Notes under the pieces: generated by a model | Told to the model about the DNA's origin: nothing | Seen by the model: the letters and a program-made list of their open reading frames with translations, nothing else | The model's database searches: none | Assembly: GCA_029573725.1 (NCBI GenBank) | Contig: JAKQDQ010000042.1 | Coordinates: 250,777-314,776 of the forward strand | Source of the DNA: Verrucomicrobiota bacterium | Lineage (GTDB): Bacteria > Verrucomicrobiota > Verrucomicrobiia > Limisphaerales > JADLHS01 | Reading direction: 5' to 3' | Length of the DNA: 64,000 nucleotides | Part shown: one piece after another, positions 35,865 to 44,906 of the stretch | How positions within the stretch are numbered: position 1 is the stretch's first letter | Layout: the number at the start of each line of letters is the position of its first letter | Position numbers and translations under genes: made by a program

Positions 35865-37580
35865 ATGAACTATCGTGCGATGTTGCTTGCGGGTTTGGTG
35901 GCGTGGGGCCCCGGTGGGGTGCGGGGCGAGGTGATCGCTTATTGGGACTTTAACAGTCAGCCGCCGGATGCGGACTTTACCACGGGCAGCTTGGTGCCGG
36001 TTCACGGTGCGGGCGTCGCAGGCAAAGTTGGTGCGGTAACCGATTCCTTCACGGCATCCAATGGTTCTTCGGATCTGGTGGCGGACAACAGCAATTGGCG
36101 ACTCAGCGGCTGGCCGGCGCAGGGCACGGGGAACAAGGCCCACGGGGTTGAGTTTGCTGTCAGCACCGCGGGTTTTCACCGGATCCGGATTGGATTCGAT
36201 TTGCGCAACAGCAACACCGCGAGCAAATATGCGCGGCTCCAGTATTCGACCAACGGGGTGGATTTCATTGATCACACGGTGATTAGCATGCCGAACGAAC
36301 GCTGGGTGAATGGGCAGATGATCAGCCTGGCGGACGTGCCGGGTGTGGCAAACAATTCGGCGTTTGTCTTTCGGGTGGTCACGGAATTCGAGAGCACGGC
36401 GACCGGGGCGGGGGCGCCGGCCTACGTGCCCAGTCGTGCCGGAAGCGCCTACGGGGCGAACGGCACCATGCGCTTTGATTTGGTGATGGTCTCGGGCGAC
36501 CCGTTGACGCCCGATCCGGCGCGCACCGTGAAATTATTGAATTACAATGTTTGGGGCGCCGAGGCGACCAACTGGACGCCCGCGGATCCACAAGTCCAGG
36601 CCATTGGCCGCCAGTTGACCTATCTGAATCCAGATGTGGTCACCCTGCAGGAAATTCCAAATCTCGGTCTGGACCAGATGCCCGCCATCATTGACGCGTA
36701 CCTGCCGGGTTATTACCTGGCGACCAATCGGATCAGTGACGGCAGCAAGGGGAACCTGATTGTCAGCCGCTGGCCGATTCTCCGCTCCCGCTCCCACTTG
36801 GGACGGAGCTCCTTGGTGGCGTGGGGTTATGACGGCGTGTTCACACGCGATCTCTTCGAGGCGGAAATTAATGTGCCGGGTTTCAATGAACCCCTGCATG
36901 TTTTCTCGGTTCACCTCAAAGCGTTCAATGATCCGGAGAGCGCGCCGCGCCGCGCGGCGGAGGCCAGCGCCATTTCCAATTTTTTTGCAAGCGTCTTTTT
37001 GCCCGCCAACGGCCAGCGGCCGTACGTTCTGGCCGGAGACTTCAACGAGGACATTGATCGGCCCCGCTCCTATGAGCAGGGGGCCATGACGCGCATCATC
37101 AATGCGGCCACGGGTTTGCAACTTACCACCCCCCGGAATCCCTTCAATGGCGACGAACGCACTCATTCGAGCCGGAATCCCAATCCTTCCATCCGGTTTG
37201 ATTACATTTTGCCCGGCCCGCTCCTGGCCACCAACATCATGTCCAGCGCAATTTTTCGCACGGATTACCTGCACCCGACCCCGGCGGGATTGCAGGGCGG
37301 GGACACCCAGGTGGCCTCGGATCATCTGCCGGTGTTGCTGACCTTCAGCAATCCATACCGCCAGCCGTTTCTGATGACCGCCGCCCTGCAGTTGACGGCG
37401 GACCAGGTGATCGTCTCGTGGGACGCGCTGCCCGGGGCGAAATACACGGTGCGGGGTTCGTATGACTTAAGCGCCTGGTTTACGGTGTCTCCGGTCATCA
37501 CGGCCACCAATTTCACCGGCAGCTGGAGCGGCAGCCTGACCCCCGGCAGCATGTTTTTTCGAGTTCAAGCCTTGCCGTAA
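35865..37580 (+). CDS. Secreted endonuclease/exonuclease/phosphatase (EEP) family protein
   Basis: 571 aa from ATG 35865 with a short signal sequence (YRAMLLAGLVAWGPGGVRG); the track start 51 bp earlier is less likely. N-terminal domain (about 23-220, AYWDFNSQPP... FESTATGAGAPAYVPSRAGSAYGANGTMRFDLVMVSGDPL) is shared with the protein at 32321-34552. The EEP catalytic domain spans about 225-495: KLLNYNVWG, the Glu in VVTLQEIPN, AGDFNEDIDRP with catalytic Asp and Asn, and SDHLPVLLTF with the final Asp-His. A C-terminal module ends MFFRVQALP. It may be a secreted DNase or phosphodiesterase; the substrate is not deducible. Confidence 0.9.
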   Translation: MNYRAMLLAGLVAWGPGGVRGEVIAYWDFNSQPPDADFTTGSLVPVHGAGVAGKVGAVTDSFTASNGSSDLVADNSNWRLSGWPAQGTGNKAHGVEFAVSTAGFHRIRIGFDLRNSNTASKYARLQYSTNGVDFIDHTVISMPNERWVNGQMISLADVPGVANNSAFVFRVVTEFESTATGAGAPAYVPSRAGSAYGANGTMRFDLVMVSGDPLTPDPARTVKLLNYNVWGAEATNWTPADPQVQAIGRQLTYLNPDVVTLQEIPNLGLDQMPAIIDAYLPGYYLATNRISDGSKGNLIVSRWPILRSRSHLGRSSLVAWGYDGVFTRDLFEAEINVPGFNEPLHVFSVHLKAFNDPESAPRRAAEASAISNFFASVFLPANGQRPYVLAGDFNEDIDRPRSYEQGAMTRIINAATGLQLTTPRNPFNGDERTHSSRNPNPSIRFDYILPGPLLATNIMSSAIFRTDYLHPTPAGLQGGDTQVASDHLPVLLTFSNPYRQPFLMTAALQLTADQVIVSWDALPGAKYTVRGSYDLSAWFTVSPVITATNFTGSWSGSLTPGSMFFRVQALP

Positions 37581-37677
37581 TGGGGACTGGTGGGTTGCCG
37601 ACGGGCAGCCGGGCGGCCATTCCCTCCGTCCATCAACGGGTTTCCAGGCTCGATGGCCGCTCCAGTGAACGGTTTTG

Positions 37678-38199
37678 TCAGCCGAGAAAATCGCGTTGCA
37701 AGGAGTCCGTCAACCGCGCCACCGCCAGCATCAGTTCCCCCCGAAGTTCCACGTCCGTTGCCGCGGCGGCCAGGTCAATGGGTTGCGCCATGATGGCGGC
37801 GTAGCGCTGGTTGAGCGGAGCGCTTTCATCGTGGTTTCCCAGCCGGCGCACCAGCCGGGTGACTTCGGCGGCGTGGCGTTTGGCCGCGGCGATTTTCCTC
37901 AGGGCGGCGGCCGGCGGGAGGTCGCCGGTCTGCACCTGCTGGAGCAGGCGGCATTCAAACGTGGCACAGCGCCGGGGGCGATCGGCATAGATGCGGCAGA
38001 GCCCGTCCACCAGCAGCGAACAGGGTTGCGCAAACGCCGTTTTGCGTCCCTTGCGGAACAAGGTGACACCTGCTTGAGCCAGCAAGTCCCGATGGTCACC
38101 GCGTTGCAGTTCCACGTCGCCGAAGAGCACTCCGTTGCAACACAGACCGCATTCCGGGCAGAGTTGGCGGATGGCTTCGGCTGAGGAGCGGGAGGGCAT
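37678..38199 (-). CDS. YkgJ-family cysteine cluster protein
   Basis: 173 aa from ATG 38199, one base after the tsaD stop; the longer track ORF overlaps tsaD and its extension has no protein character. The Cys-rich cluster is CPECGLCCNG at about 12-21, then CSLLVDGLCRIYADRPRRCATFECRLL, the pattern of the YkgJ/putative zinc- or iron-chelating domain (CxxCxxCC...C...RP..C..F.C). Function in the family is not established; a metal-binding role is assumed. It is probably cotranscribed with tsaD. Confidence 0.88.
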   Translation of the reverse strand: MPSRSSAEAIRQLCPECGLCCNGVLFGDVELQRGDHRDLLAQAGVTLFRKGRKTAFAQPCSLLVDGLCRIYADRPRRCATFECRLLQQVQTGDLPPAAALRKIAAAKRHAAEVTRLVRRLGNHDESAPLNQRYAAIMAQPIDLAAAATDVELRGELMLAVARLTDSLQRDFLG

Positions 38200-38200
38200 T

Positions 38201-39232
38201 TCAGGAGAGCGGCCAGCCGGGGAGAATATCTTCCTCCAGCGTGCCGGAGGCCGGGCCGTGTTGCAGCTTGCGCGCGGCCAAAAGGCCCACCATGGCGGCG
38301 TTGTCGGTGCAAAGGGATTTGTCTGCCAGCCGCAGTTGCAATTGGTGTTCGGCGCACGCCCGGGCCAATTCCCGCCGCAGTTGTTGATTGCAGGTGACCC
38401 CGCCTGAAGCGGTGACCCAGCGGACGCGCAGACGTCGGGCGGCGCGCACGGTTTTCTTGACGAGGACCTCCACGATCGCGTTTTGCACACTGGCGCACAG
38501 GTCCCGCACCGCGGATTCATTTTTCAGCAAATCCGGGTGATCGCGCAGAAAATAGCGGACGGAAGTCTTGAGGCCGCTGAAGCTGAAATCATCGTGGTGG
38601 TCATGGAGCAGGGGGCGGGGGAACTTGAACGCCAGCGGATCGCCTTGCGCCGCGAGGCGGTCAATGATGGGGCCGGCCGGATAGGGGAGTCCCATCAACT
38701 TGCCGGTTTTGTCGAAACATTCGCCGGCGGCGTCGTCGATGGTACCACCCAGGACGCGGTGCCGGAATTCCGATTCCACGTGTACCAGCAGCGTGTGGCC
38801 GCCACTGACGATGAGGGAGACGTTGGGTTCAAGCTGGTCGAGTTGCGCCCGTAGCGGGTGGCCGGCAGCCCAGGGGGAGTAGAGATGCGCCTCGTGGTGG
38901 TGAATGCCGATGAAAGGCTTCCGCAGCGCGAAGGCGATGGCCTGTCCGGCGCGGAAGCCCACCAATAATGCGGTGGGCAGGCCGGGCCCGCGTGTGGCAG
39001 CCACCGCATCGAGTTCATGGGGGCTCACTCCGGCCGTGCGCAACGCGCCCTGCGTCGTGGGCAGCAGGTTGCGCAGGTGTTCACGCGCGGCCAGTTCCGG
39101 AACAACGCCGCCGTACTCGGCATGCAGCTGGATTTGCGAGGCGATGCGGGCACCGAGGACCACGCCATCCCGGATGAGGGCGGCGCTGGTTTCGTCACAG
39201 GAAGTTTCGAGCGCCAGCAACAGCACCGGCAC
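38201..39232 (-). CDS. tsaD: tRNA N6-adenosine threonylcarbamoyltransferase
   Basis: Transfers the threonylcarbamoyl group to A37 of ANN-decoding tRNAs. The ASKHA fold begins LLALETSCDETSAALI; the metal-binding motif is IGIHHHEAHLYSPW near residue 108; SLIVSGGHTLLVHV, DDAAGECFDKTG and the C-terminal VTASGGVTCNQQLR are all diagnostic. At 343 aa it is full length. It is 33 bp downstream of an S41 protease gene and one base upstream of the YkgJ-family gene, all on the minus strand. Confidence 0.97.
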   Translation of the reverse strand: MPVLLLALETSCDETSAALIRDGVVLGARIASQIQLHAEYGGVVPELAAREHLRNLLPTTQGALRTAGVSPHELDAVAATRGPGLPTALLVGFRAGQAIAFALRKPFIGIHHHEAHLYSPWAAGHPLRAQLDQLEPNVSLIVSGGHTLLVHVESEFRHRVLGGTIDDAAGECFDKTGKLMGLPYPAGPIIDRLAAQGDPLAFKFPRPLLHDHHDDFSFSGLKTSVRYFLRDHPDLLKNESAVRDLCASVQNAIVEVLVKKTVRAARRLRVRWVTASGGVTCNQQLRRELARACAEHQLQLRLADKSLCTDNAAMVGLLAARKLQHGPASGTLEEDILPGWPLS

Positions 39233-39265
39233 AGGATAGGTCAGCGCGGGGGCTGAGGCACGCTT

Positions 39266-40627
39266 TTACTCGGCGGGCGCTTCCGATTGCTCACCGCGCG
39301 CCATCAGCCGACCGGAGTTCCGCGGCGGGTGGGAATCATTCCGGGCGGTGAAGAGCAAAATGCCTTTCAGCACGTCCTCCGCCCGTTCCAACTGCCGGTC
39401 ACGCGCATCCCGCAGCCGGTTTTGTTCCGCTTCCGGCGCGGCGGCGATGCCGCCGGGCGACATGCGCAACCGCGAAAAGGTTTCGTCAACGTCCGACATG
39501 GGCACCACGATGTCGGGGGTGATGCCGTGTTCGTGAATCACCTTGTGGCTGGGCGTATAGTATTTGGAGGTGGTCAGGCGCAGGGCGGCATCGCCGGCCA
39601 GGGGCAGAATTTCCTGCACGGAGCCCTTGCCGAAGGTGGTTTCACCGATGAGGACCGCCTTGCACCTGCGGGTGGCGGTGTAATCCTGCAGACAGCCGGA
39701 AACGATCTCGGCCGCGCTGGCGCTGTTATAATTGATCAGAACGGCGAGCGGCAGGTCGCGATACGCGCCCGCGCGGGAGGTCATGCGACGTTCTTTCTTG
39801 TTGTTGCGGCCTTCCGTTGTAACGACCAGCAGCCCGCGCGGCAGAAAGCGCTCGCAAACTTCGACGGCTTGATCCAGCAGGCCGCCCGGGTTGTCGCGCA
39901 GGTCCAGGATCAGGGCCTGCATGCCTTCCGCCCGCAATTTTTTCAGGGCGCGATCCAGTTCGGCACTGGTGCGATCCCCAAATTGCGTCAACCGCACGTA
40001 GCCGATTTGGCCATCCAGCAGGGGATACTCCTGCCGGCCGTTGACGTCCTTGGTCATCGCGACGTTGATGACGGCGCGGGCCAGTTCATACTCCCGGGTT
40101 TCCCCGGTGGCGGGCCGCAGCAGCGTCAGCCGCACCTGGGTGTCCGGCTTGCCGCGCAACAATTGAACGGCGTCTTCGAGCGCCATGCCTTCGGCGTTTT
40201 GGTCGTTGATCTTCAACAGCCGGTCGCCGGCTTTGATCCCGGCCCGAAACCCGGGGGTGTCCTCGATGGGCGCCACCACGGTGATGAACCCGTCGCGATT
40301 CTGGATCACCACCCCCAGGCCGCCGAATTGGCCCTGCGTATCATTCTGCAATTCTTTGAAACGGTCCGGGGTGAGAAACTCACTGTGCGGGTCGAGCGTA
40401 TCCACCATTCCGCGCAGGGCGCCGTACACCAGTTGCTGGTAGGTGAGGTTCGTGCCATCCACATAGTCGCGGCGCACCTTCTCCAACACGTAGGAAAACA
40501 GCTCCAGATTCGGATAGGCCGAGTCCTTTTGAGCCGCGGCGGCGCTGGTGAAGTACACCTGGGCCCCCAAAGCGAGGTTCAGCGCCAGGAGGACAATCAC
40601 CCCTCCATAAATCAGACGTTGCTTCAT
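39266..40627 (-). CDS. S41 family carboxyl-terminal processing peptidase
   Basis: 453 aa from ATG 40627 (MKQRLIYGGVIVLLALNLALGAQVYF, a membrane anchor or signal); the track start adds 38 unlikely residues. A PDZ domain covers about 110-195 (GLGVVIQNRDGFITVVAPIEDTPGFRAGIKAGDRLLKIN). The S41 core has LDLRDNPGGLL, the catalytic Ser in YNSASAAEIVSG and the Lys in IGETTFGKGSVQEI. CtpA-like periplasmic proteases trim or degrade envelope proteins and regulate murein hydrolases in other bacteria. Its own promoter is predicted upstream, and tsaD follows 33 bp later. Confidence 0.94.
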   Translation of the reverse strand: MKQRLIYGGVIVLLALNLALGAQVYFTSAAAAQKDSAYPNLELFSYVLEKVRRDYVDGTNLTYQQLVYGALRGMVDTLDPHSEFLTPDRFKELQNDTQGQFGGLGVVIQNRDGFITVVAPIEDTPGFRAGIKAGDRLLKINDQNAEGMALEDAVQLLRGKPDTQVRLTLLRPATGETREYELARAVINVAMTKDVNGRQEYPLLDGQIGYVRLTQFGDRTSAELDRALKKLRAEGMQALILDLRDNPGGLLDQAVEVCERFLPRGLLVVTTEGRNNKKERRMTSRAGAYRDLPLAVLINYNSASAAEIVSGCLQDYTATRRCKAVLIGETTFGKGSVQEILPLAGDAALRLTTSKYYTPSHKVIHEHGITPDIVVPMSDVDETFSRLRMSPGGIAAAPEAEQNRLRDARDRQLERAEDVLKGILLFTARNDSHPPRNSGRLMARGEQSEAPAE

Positions 40628-40644
40628 AATGCCAATTTGCAGGG

Positions 40645-40673
40645 ACAATAGATTTGGAACCCGGGCTTGGCAA
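40645..40673 (-). promoter_or_regulatory. Predicted promoter of the S41 peptidase operon
   Basis: TTGCCA, 17 nt and TATTGT on the minus strand, 17 nt before ATG 40627. A short leader of about 10 nt remains. Confidence 0.45.
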
Positions 40674-40734
40674 GCATGGGCGCGGGGCGGAGGCGTCGCG
40701 GGCCGGTTTTCTGTCAACGAAGCTCGGTTTCTGA

Positions 40735-40763
40735 TTGTCAAACCAGCCGGTTGCCTCTATTTC
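40735..40763 (+). promoter_or_regulatory. Predicted leaderless promoter of the Gfo/Idh/MocA gene
   Basis: TTGTCA, 17 nt, TATTTC, then 7 nt to ATG 40771. It supports the internal ATG over the TTG start in the ORF track, which would fall inside the -35 region. Confidence 0.45.
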
Positions 40764-40770
40764 ATACCGC

Positions 40771-42111
40771 ATGCATTCTCCCAATAAAGGAAACACGATC
40801 AGCCGACGACAATTTCTGGCGACCACCGCGCTCGCTGCTGCGGCCGGTCCCGGCCTGCTGACCGGGTGCGCGGCGGCGACGAAACCACGACCGGCCCCGT
40901 CGGGGCGGATTTCCATGGCCATGATCGGCTGCGGCTGGCAGGGCGGCAGCAACATGAGCGGCTTCCTGAATCATCCCGACTGTCAGGTGGTGGCGGTGTG
41001 TGATCTGGACCAGAAGCATTTGCAGGAAGCCATCAATACGGTCAACGCGCACTACAAAAATCAGGATTGCAAAGGGTACCACGACTACCGGGAGATGCTG
41101 GCGCGGCCCGACATTGATGCCGTCATGATCGCCACGCCGGATCATTGGCATGGCTTGACCGCCGTGGCCGCGGCGCAACAAGGCAAGGATATTTATGGGG
41201 AAAAACCCCTGGCACGAACGATTGCCGAGCAACAGGCCATCGTCAGGGCGGTGCAGAAAAACCAACGCATCTGGCAAACGGGATCCTGGCAGCGATCTGA
41301 GCAGCATTTCCAGTACGCCGCCGAGATCGTCCGGAACGGGTTGATTGGGAAGATCCAGCGGGTCGAAGTGGGGTTGCCTTCCGGCCACTCCGACTTTGCC
41401 AAGACCAGGGACAAGATGCGCATTACCCAGCCGCCCCCCGAACTGGACTACGATTTTTGGAGTGGTCCCTCGCTCAAGTTGCCCTACATCGAAGCCCGGG
41501 TGCATAAGAACTGGCGTTGGAATTACAACACGGGCGGCGGGCAGTTGCTGGACTGGATCGGGCACCATTGCGACATCGCCCACTGGGGCATGGACTGCGA
41601 CCGGAGCGGGCCCGATGAAATTGAGGGGTACGGCGAATTTCCGCCCAAGGACGCGGTTTGGAACACCTGCACGAAGTATCGGCTGACGGCCAGGTATCCG
41701 AATGACATCGAGATGATCATCGCCGGCGGGCACGCGGACATCCGGAGCGGGACAAAATGGATCGGCACGGAAGGCTGGGTCTGGGTGGACCGGGGCAATT
41801 CGCTGGAGGCCTCCAACAAGCAATGGGAGGAATCCCGCCGGCTGCCCGATTCGTTGCGCAAGGTGAAGTTGTACGAATCGCGCGACCACATCGGCAATTT
41901 CCTGGATTGCGTGAAATCGCGGAAACCAACGATCACTCCGGTGGAAACGGCGCATCACTCGGCGATTCCCGGCCATCTCGGGTTGATTGCGATGCTGGTG
42001 GGAAGAAAAATCCGGTGGAGCGTGCAGAAGGAACAGATCCTCGGCGACGCCGCCGCCAGCAAGCTGCTCACGCGACCTTATCGTCATCCCTGGAAACTGG
42101 CGGGAGTGTGA
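40771..42111 (+). CDS. Tat-exported Gfo/Idh/MocA family oxidoreductase
   Basis: 446 aa from ATG 40771. A twin-arginine signal (TISRRQFLATTALAAAAGPGLLTGC) ends in a lipobox-like LLTGC, so the protein may be exported and lipidated. The NAD-binding fold starts ISMAMIGCGWQGGSNMSGFL, the family EKP motif is YGEKPLART, and the catalytic region is GGGQLLDWIGHHCDIAHWGMD. These exported oxidoreductases are highly expanded in PVC bacteria and thought to take part in sugar oxidation, with bound cofactor. Divergent from the S41 peptidase operon. Confidence 0.92.
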   Translation: MHSPNKGNTISRRQFLATTALAAAAGPGLLTGCAAATKPRPAPSGRISMAMIGCGWQGGSNMSGFLNHPDCQVVAVCDLDQKHLQEAINTVNAHYKNQDCKGYHDYREMLARPDIDAVMIATPDHWHGLTAVAAAQQGKDIYGEKPLARTIAEQQAIVRAVQKNQRIWQTGSWQRSEQHFQYAAEIVRNGLIGKIQRVEVGLPSGHSDFAKTRDKMRITQPPPELDYDFWSGPSLKLPYIEARVHKNWRWNYNTGGGQLLDWIGHHCDIAHWGMDCDRSGPDEIEGYGEFPPKDAVWNTCTKYRLTARYPNDIEMIIAGGHADIRSGTKWIGTEGWVWVDRGNSLEASNKQWEESRRLPDSLRKVKLYESRDHIGNFLDCVKSRKPTITPVETAHHSAIPGHLGLIAMLVGRKIRWSVQKEQILGDAAASKLLTRPYRHPWKLAGV

Positions 42112-42166
42112 GGCGGAGGCGCCGGTTGGGGTGAGGTGCGGGGCCGGCCCGGGACACATTCGCGAC

Positions 42167-42192
42167 ACCCCGCCGGACCCTCCGGGGCGGGT
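42167..42192. terminator. GC-rich hairpin between convergent genes
   Basis: ACCCCGCCGGA and TCCGGGGCGGGT pair with a 2-base bulge and CCC loop, 55 bp after the Gfo/Idh gene and before the end of the convergent esterase gene. There is no T-run. Confidence 0.3.
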
Positions 42193-42270
42193 GGCAGCCC
42201 GGTGTTCACCGGTCAGACTGCCTGCGCGCGTCGCCAGCGTATCGCCCGGAGGTTGGCGGTGCAGGGCGGT

Positions 42271-44820
42271 TTAATCCGGGATCACTTCCAGCCGTCGGAC
42301 CTTTCCCGACTTTACCTGCACCGGCAAGCCGGCGATCAGTTCCGTTCCCTGGACGGAGCGGGTTTTGGCGCCGTTCATCTTCACCTGGTAGGAGCGGTGC
42401 GCTTCGACAGTGAACCACTCCGACCATTCATTCAGGCGCAGGTAATTGGTGGGGAGATTCAACACGAGCCGGTGTCGCGGTTGATCGAAGAGGAGTTTGC
42501 CATCCCAATCTGCGGCCGCAGTCAGCGCCAGTTGCAAACGCTTGCCGGCGCGTGCCGCCCCCAGGCGCACATCGGAGCGCCAGGGCCGGACCCAGGTGCC
42601 CTGCGTGAAGTACCGGGCGACCAGCAGGGCGGTGCGCGCGGAATTGCCATCGCCGTACCAGCCTTCCACAATGCCGTCCTCGCGCAGCTTGCCCAGGAAG
42701 AGTGGCAGCATCGTATCCATCCAGGCGGAAGCCTCCGGTACCGGGAAACGGTTCAGCAGGTAGGTCGCGCCTTCCAGGGCGTCGGCATAGGCATCGGCAT
42801 CCCACCAGAACAGATAGCGGCCCTGATGGAGGTTGCGGAGCGCCGTGGGCACGGCCTCGAGCAGCGGCGCATCGTCGGTCGCCAGCGCGAACGTGGCGGC
42901 GGCGCACAACGCATAACCCCAGGTGTCCGGCGTTTCCCGGTGCAACGGTTTGCCGGTCGAGGACTGGATCAGGTTGAACCAGAGACCGTCCGCGTTGCGG
43001 GCCGTGTCGAGCAGCCGATGGAACATCGTTTGCAAGGGTTGGCGATAACGCGCCGCCTTCTCCGGGTGAACGGCCCGGGCCAGGACATACAGCTCCGCCA
43101 GGCCGCCGAGCAATTCGTTGCCGTGGTCGTTGAGGTTGAGCGAATCGTTCTGAACCCGATGCCGGGTGAAATCCCAGCGGTAGGCGGGCAAGCCACCGTT
43201 CTGCGGCAGCACTTCGAAACAGTACGCATCGCCGATCCGCTCGGCAAACTCCAGATACCGGGGGTCACGCGTCATCGCGTAGAGACGGGCGTGCGTTTGC
43301 AGAACATCTCCGTTCACCTCCGTATCGTCCGCGGGCAGCAGGCCGTAATCGCTGGAAACCGGTGCCCGCGCCATGATGGCGTCAGTCAGTTCGATCAGGC
43401 GCTCCACCCACGGTCCACGGCCCAGCATCTCGGTCAGGGGCAGCAGGCCGTCCTTGCAGTATTCGGCCGCGTTGAAAATCAGGCGCGGGAGGTTGGTTTC
43501 GGCAAAGTAAAAGGTGCGGTTGGTCAGATTGAACCAATCGGGCATGACGCCGAGGCGATCCGTGAATTGCTTTTCCTTCGGGAGGATCTGCAACACCTCG
43601 TCCAGCCGTTCGGGAGCGGTGAAATACGCGGTCAGCGCGAGGAACGGAAACATGTCCGCGGCGTTGTCCTGGGGGGCCCAAATCCGTTGATCCAGGCGGC
43701 GCGGGTAAAGTCCGGTGGCGGCATCGCGGGTGGCCCACCAACCCTCCAGGATCCCGAGCGCATGGCTGAAGTGGCGCCGGGCAATCTCGCCGCGGCGCAG
43801 CAGTTCGTCCGCACCCCCGGTCCGGGCAAGGCGTGGCGGGGGCGGACGCCAGGGCCAGGGCGTGCCGAGGGCCTGTTTGAGTGGCAACCAGTATTCGGCG
43901 CCGCGGAAGATGTGGCCGCCCGGATGCACATCCAGAACCAGCTTTTCGGCCGCACCAAACATCCGGTAGATGGGCTGAAGCTCCGCAAATGCCTGTCGGG
44001 CGATCTCCACGGGAAATCCGCCGGGGGCGCGTTCCTGCATCCCGATTTCCAGAATCAACGGACGGGGGGCGATGCAGCCAAAAATATCGGCAAAATCAAA
44101 ATGCTCCTCCAGTCCGGGAAAATGCCAGCAGGGACAGTGTCCGTGTTTCATGTTCTCCACGGTGGTCAACCAGCCGCTGCTGTCGGCAATCTGAAGCCGC
44201 GGCTCCAGGGCGGCCACGTACATCGTCGTCTCGCCCCCGAGCGAGAGGCCCGCCACGGCAAGCCGGCGCGGGTCCACTTCGGGGCGGGTGACGAGATAGT
44301 CCACGCAACGCAGGGCGTCCCAGACACGTTCCCCCATCAGGGTCCAGTCGGGGTGCTGCAATTCGTGCTGGCCAATATCCGGCGAGATGACCACGTAACC
44401 CATTTCGGCGAGCGCCCGTCCATACCAGTACAGCCCCTCCCCGCGCACCACCTGGCGGCCAGTGCCGCCGTGACCGTGCAGGGCCAGCACCGCGCCCACG
44501 GGGCCCTGCCGCGCTTTCGGGACGGCCATCCACACGTGGACGCGCCGATCCGGCAGCGTTTGCAGGCTCAGCTCCTCCAGCGCGTAACTGCCCGCATCCG
44601 GTTCGAGACGTTGCAGCACCCGGGGATCAAGGGGGATCGATTTGGGCTTGCCTCCGCCCATCATCAGGGCAAAGAGCTGGGCGCGCACCTGTTCCTGCCA
44701 TTGCCTGGCGGCGCGCGGCGTGGCGGCATTGAAGCGCAGGGTGCGCACACCTTCCGCGAGAAGCACGTGACTGGAGCAGAGAAGCGCCAGCACAAGTGGG
44801 GGAAGCCGGGGAACTCGCAT
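42271..44820 (-). CDS. Secreted alpha/beta-hydrolase (acetyl-xylan-esterase-like) fused to a helical glycosidase-like domain
   Basis: 849 aa with a signal peptide (PLVLALLCSSHVLLAEG). Residues about 90-330 are an alpha/beta hydrolase: LALHGHGGTGRQ as oxyanion region, nucleophile in VAGLSLGGETTMY, Asp/His candidates in LVLDVHPGGHIF. Residues about 340-760 have the pattern of an (alpha/alpha)6-barrel (WWATRDAATGLYPRRLDQRIWAPQDNAADMFPF; LYAMTRDPRYLEFAERIGDAY; YRWDFTRHRVQNDSLNLNDHGNELLGGLAELY). The last 90 residues look beta-rich. Likely a carbohydrate-active enzyme acting outside the cytoplasm; the substrate is unknown. A TTGCCA-N17-TATGAA promoter lies 15 bp upstream. Confidence 0.82.
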   Translation of the reverse strand: MRVPRLPPLVLALLCSSHVLLAEGVRTLRFNAATPRAARQWQEQVRAQLFALMMGGGKPKSIPLDPRVLQRLEPDAGSYALEELSLQTLPDRRVHVWMAVPKARQGPVGAVLALHGHGGTGRQVVRGEGLYWYGRALAEMGYVVISPDIGQHELQHPDWTLMGERVWDALRCVDYLVTRPEVDPRRLAVAGLSLGGETTMYVAALEPRLQIADSSGWLTTVENMKHGHCPCWHFPGLEEHFDFADIFGCIAPRPLILEIGMQERAPGGFPVEIARQAFAELQPIYRMFGAAEKLVLDVHPGGHIFRGAEYWLPLKQALGTPWPWRPPPPRLARTGGADELLRRGEIARRHFSHALGILEGWWATRDAATGLYPRRLDQRIWAPQDNAADMFPFLALTAYFTAPERLDEVLQILPKEKQFTDRLGVMPDWFNLTNRTFYFAETNLPRLIFNAAEYCKDGLLPLTEMLGRGPWVERLIELTDAIMARAPVSSDYGLLPADDTEVNGDVLQTHARLYAMTRDPRYLEFAERIGDAYCFEVLPQNGGLPAYRWDFTRHRVQNDSLNLNDHGNELLGGLAELYVLARAVHPEKAARYRQPLQTMFHRLLDTARNADGLWFNLIQSSTGKPLHRETPDTWGYALCAAATFALATDDAPLLEAVPTALRNLHQGRYLFWWDADAYADALEGATYLLNRFPVPEASAWMDTMLPLFLGKLREDGIVEGWYGDGNSARTALLVARYFTQGTWVRPWRSDVRLGAARAGKRLQLALTAAADWDGKLLFDQPRHRLVLNLPTNYLRLNEWSEWFTVEAHRSYQVKMNGAKTRSVQGTELIAGLPVQVKSGKVRRLEVIPD

Positions 44821-44835
44821 AATCCAAGCGGGGCA

Positions 44836-44864
44836 TTCATATCATCAGCGCCCGCACGTGGCAA
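44836..44864 (-). promoter_or_regulatory. Predicted promoter of the esterase/glycosidase fusion gene
   Basis: TTGCCA, 17 nt and TATGAA on the minus strand, 15 nt before ATG 44820. Confidence 0.45.
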
Positions 44865-44906
44865 CCACCGTTGCGGCGAACTGGTGTTTTCCATCACGCG
44901 CCGCCA

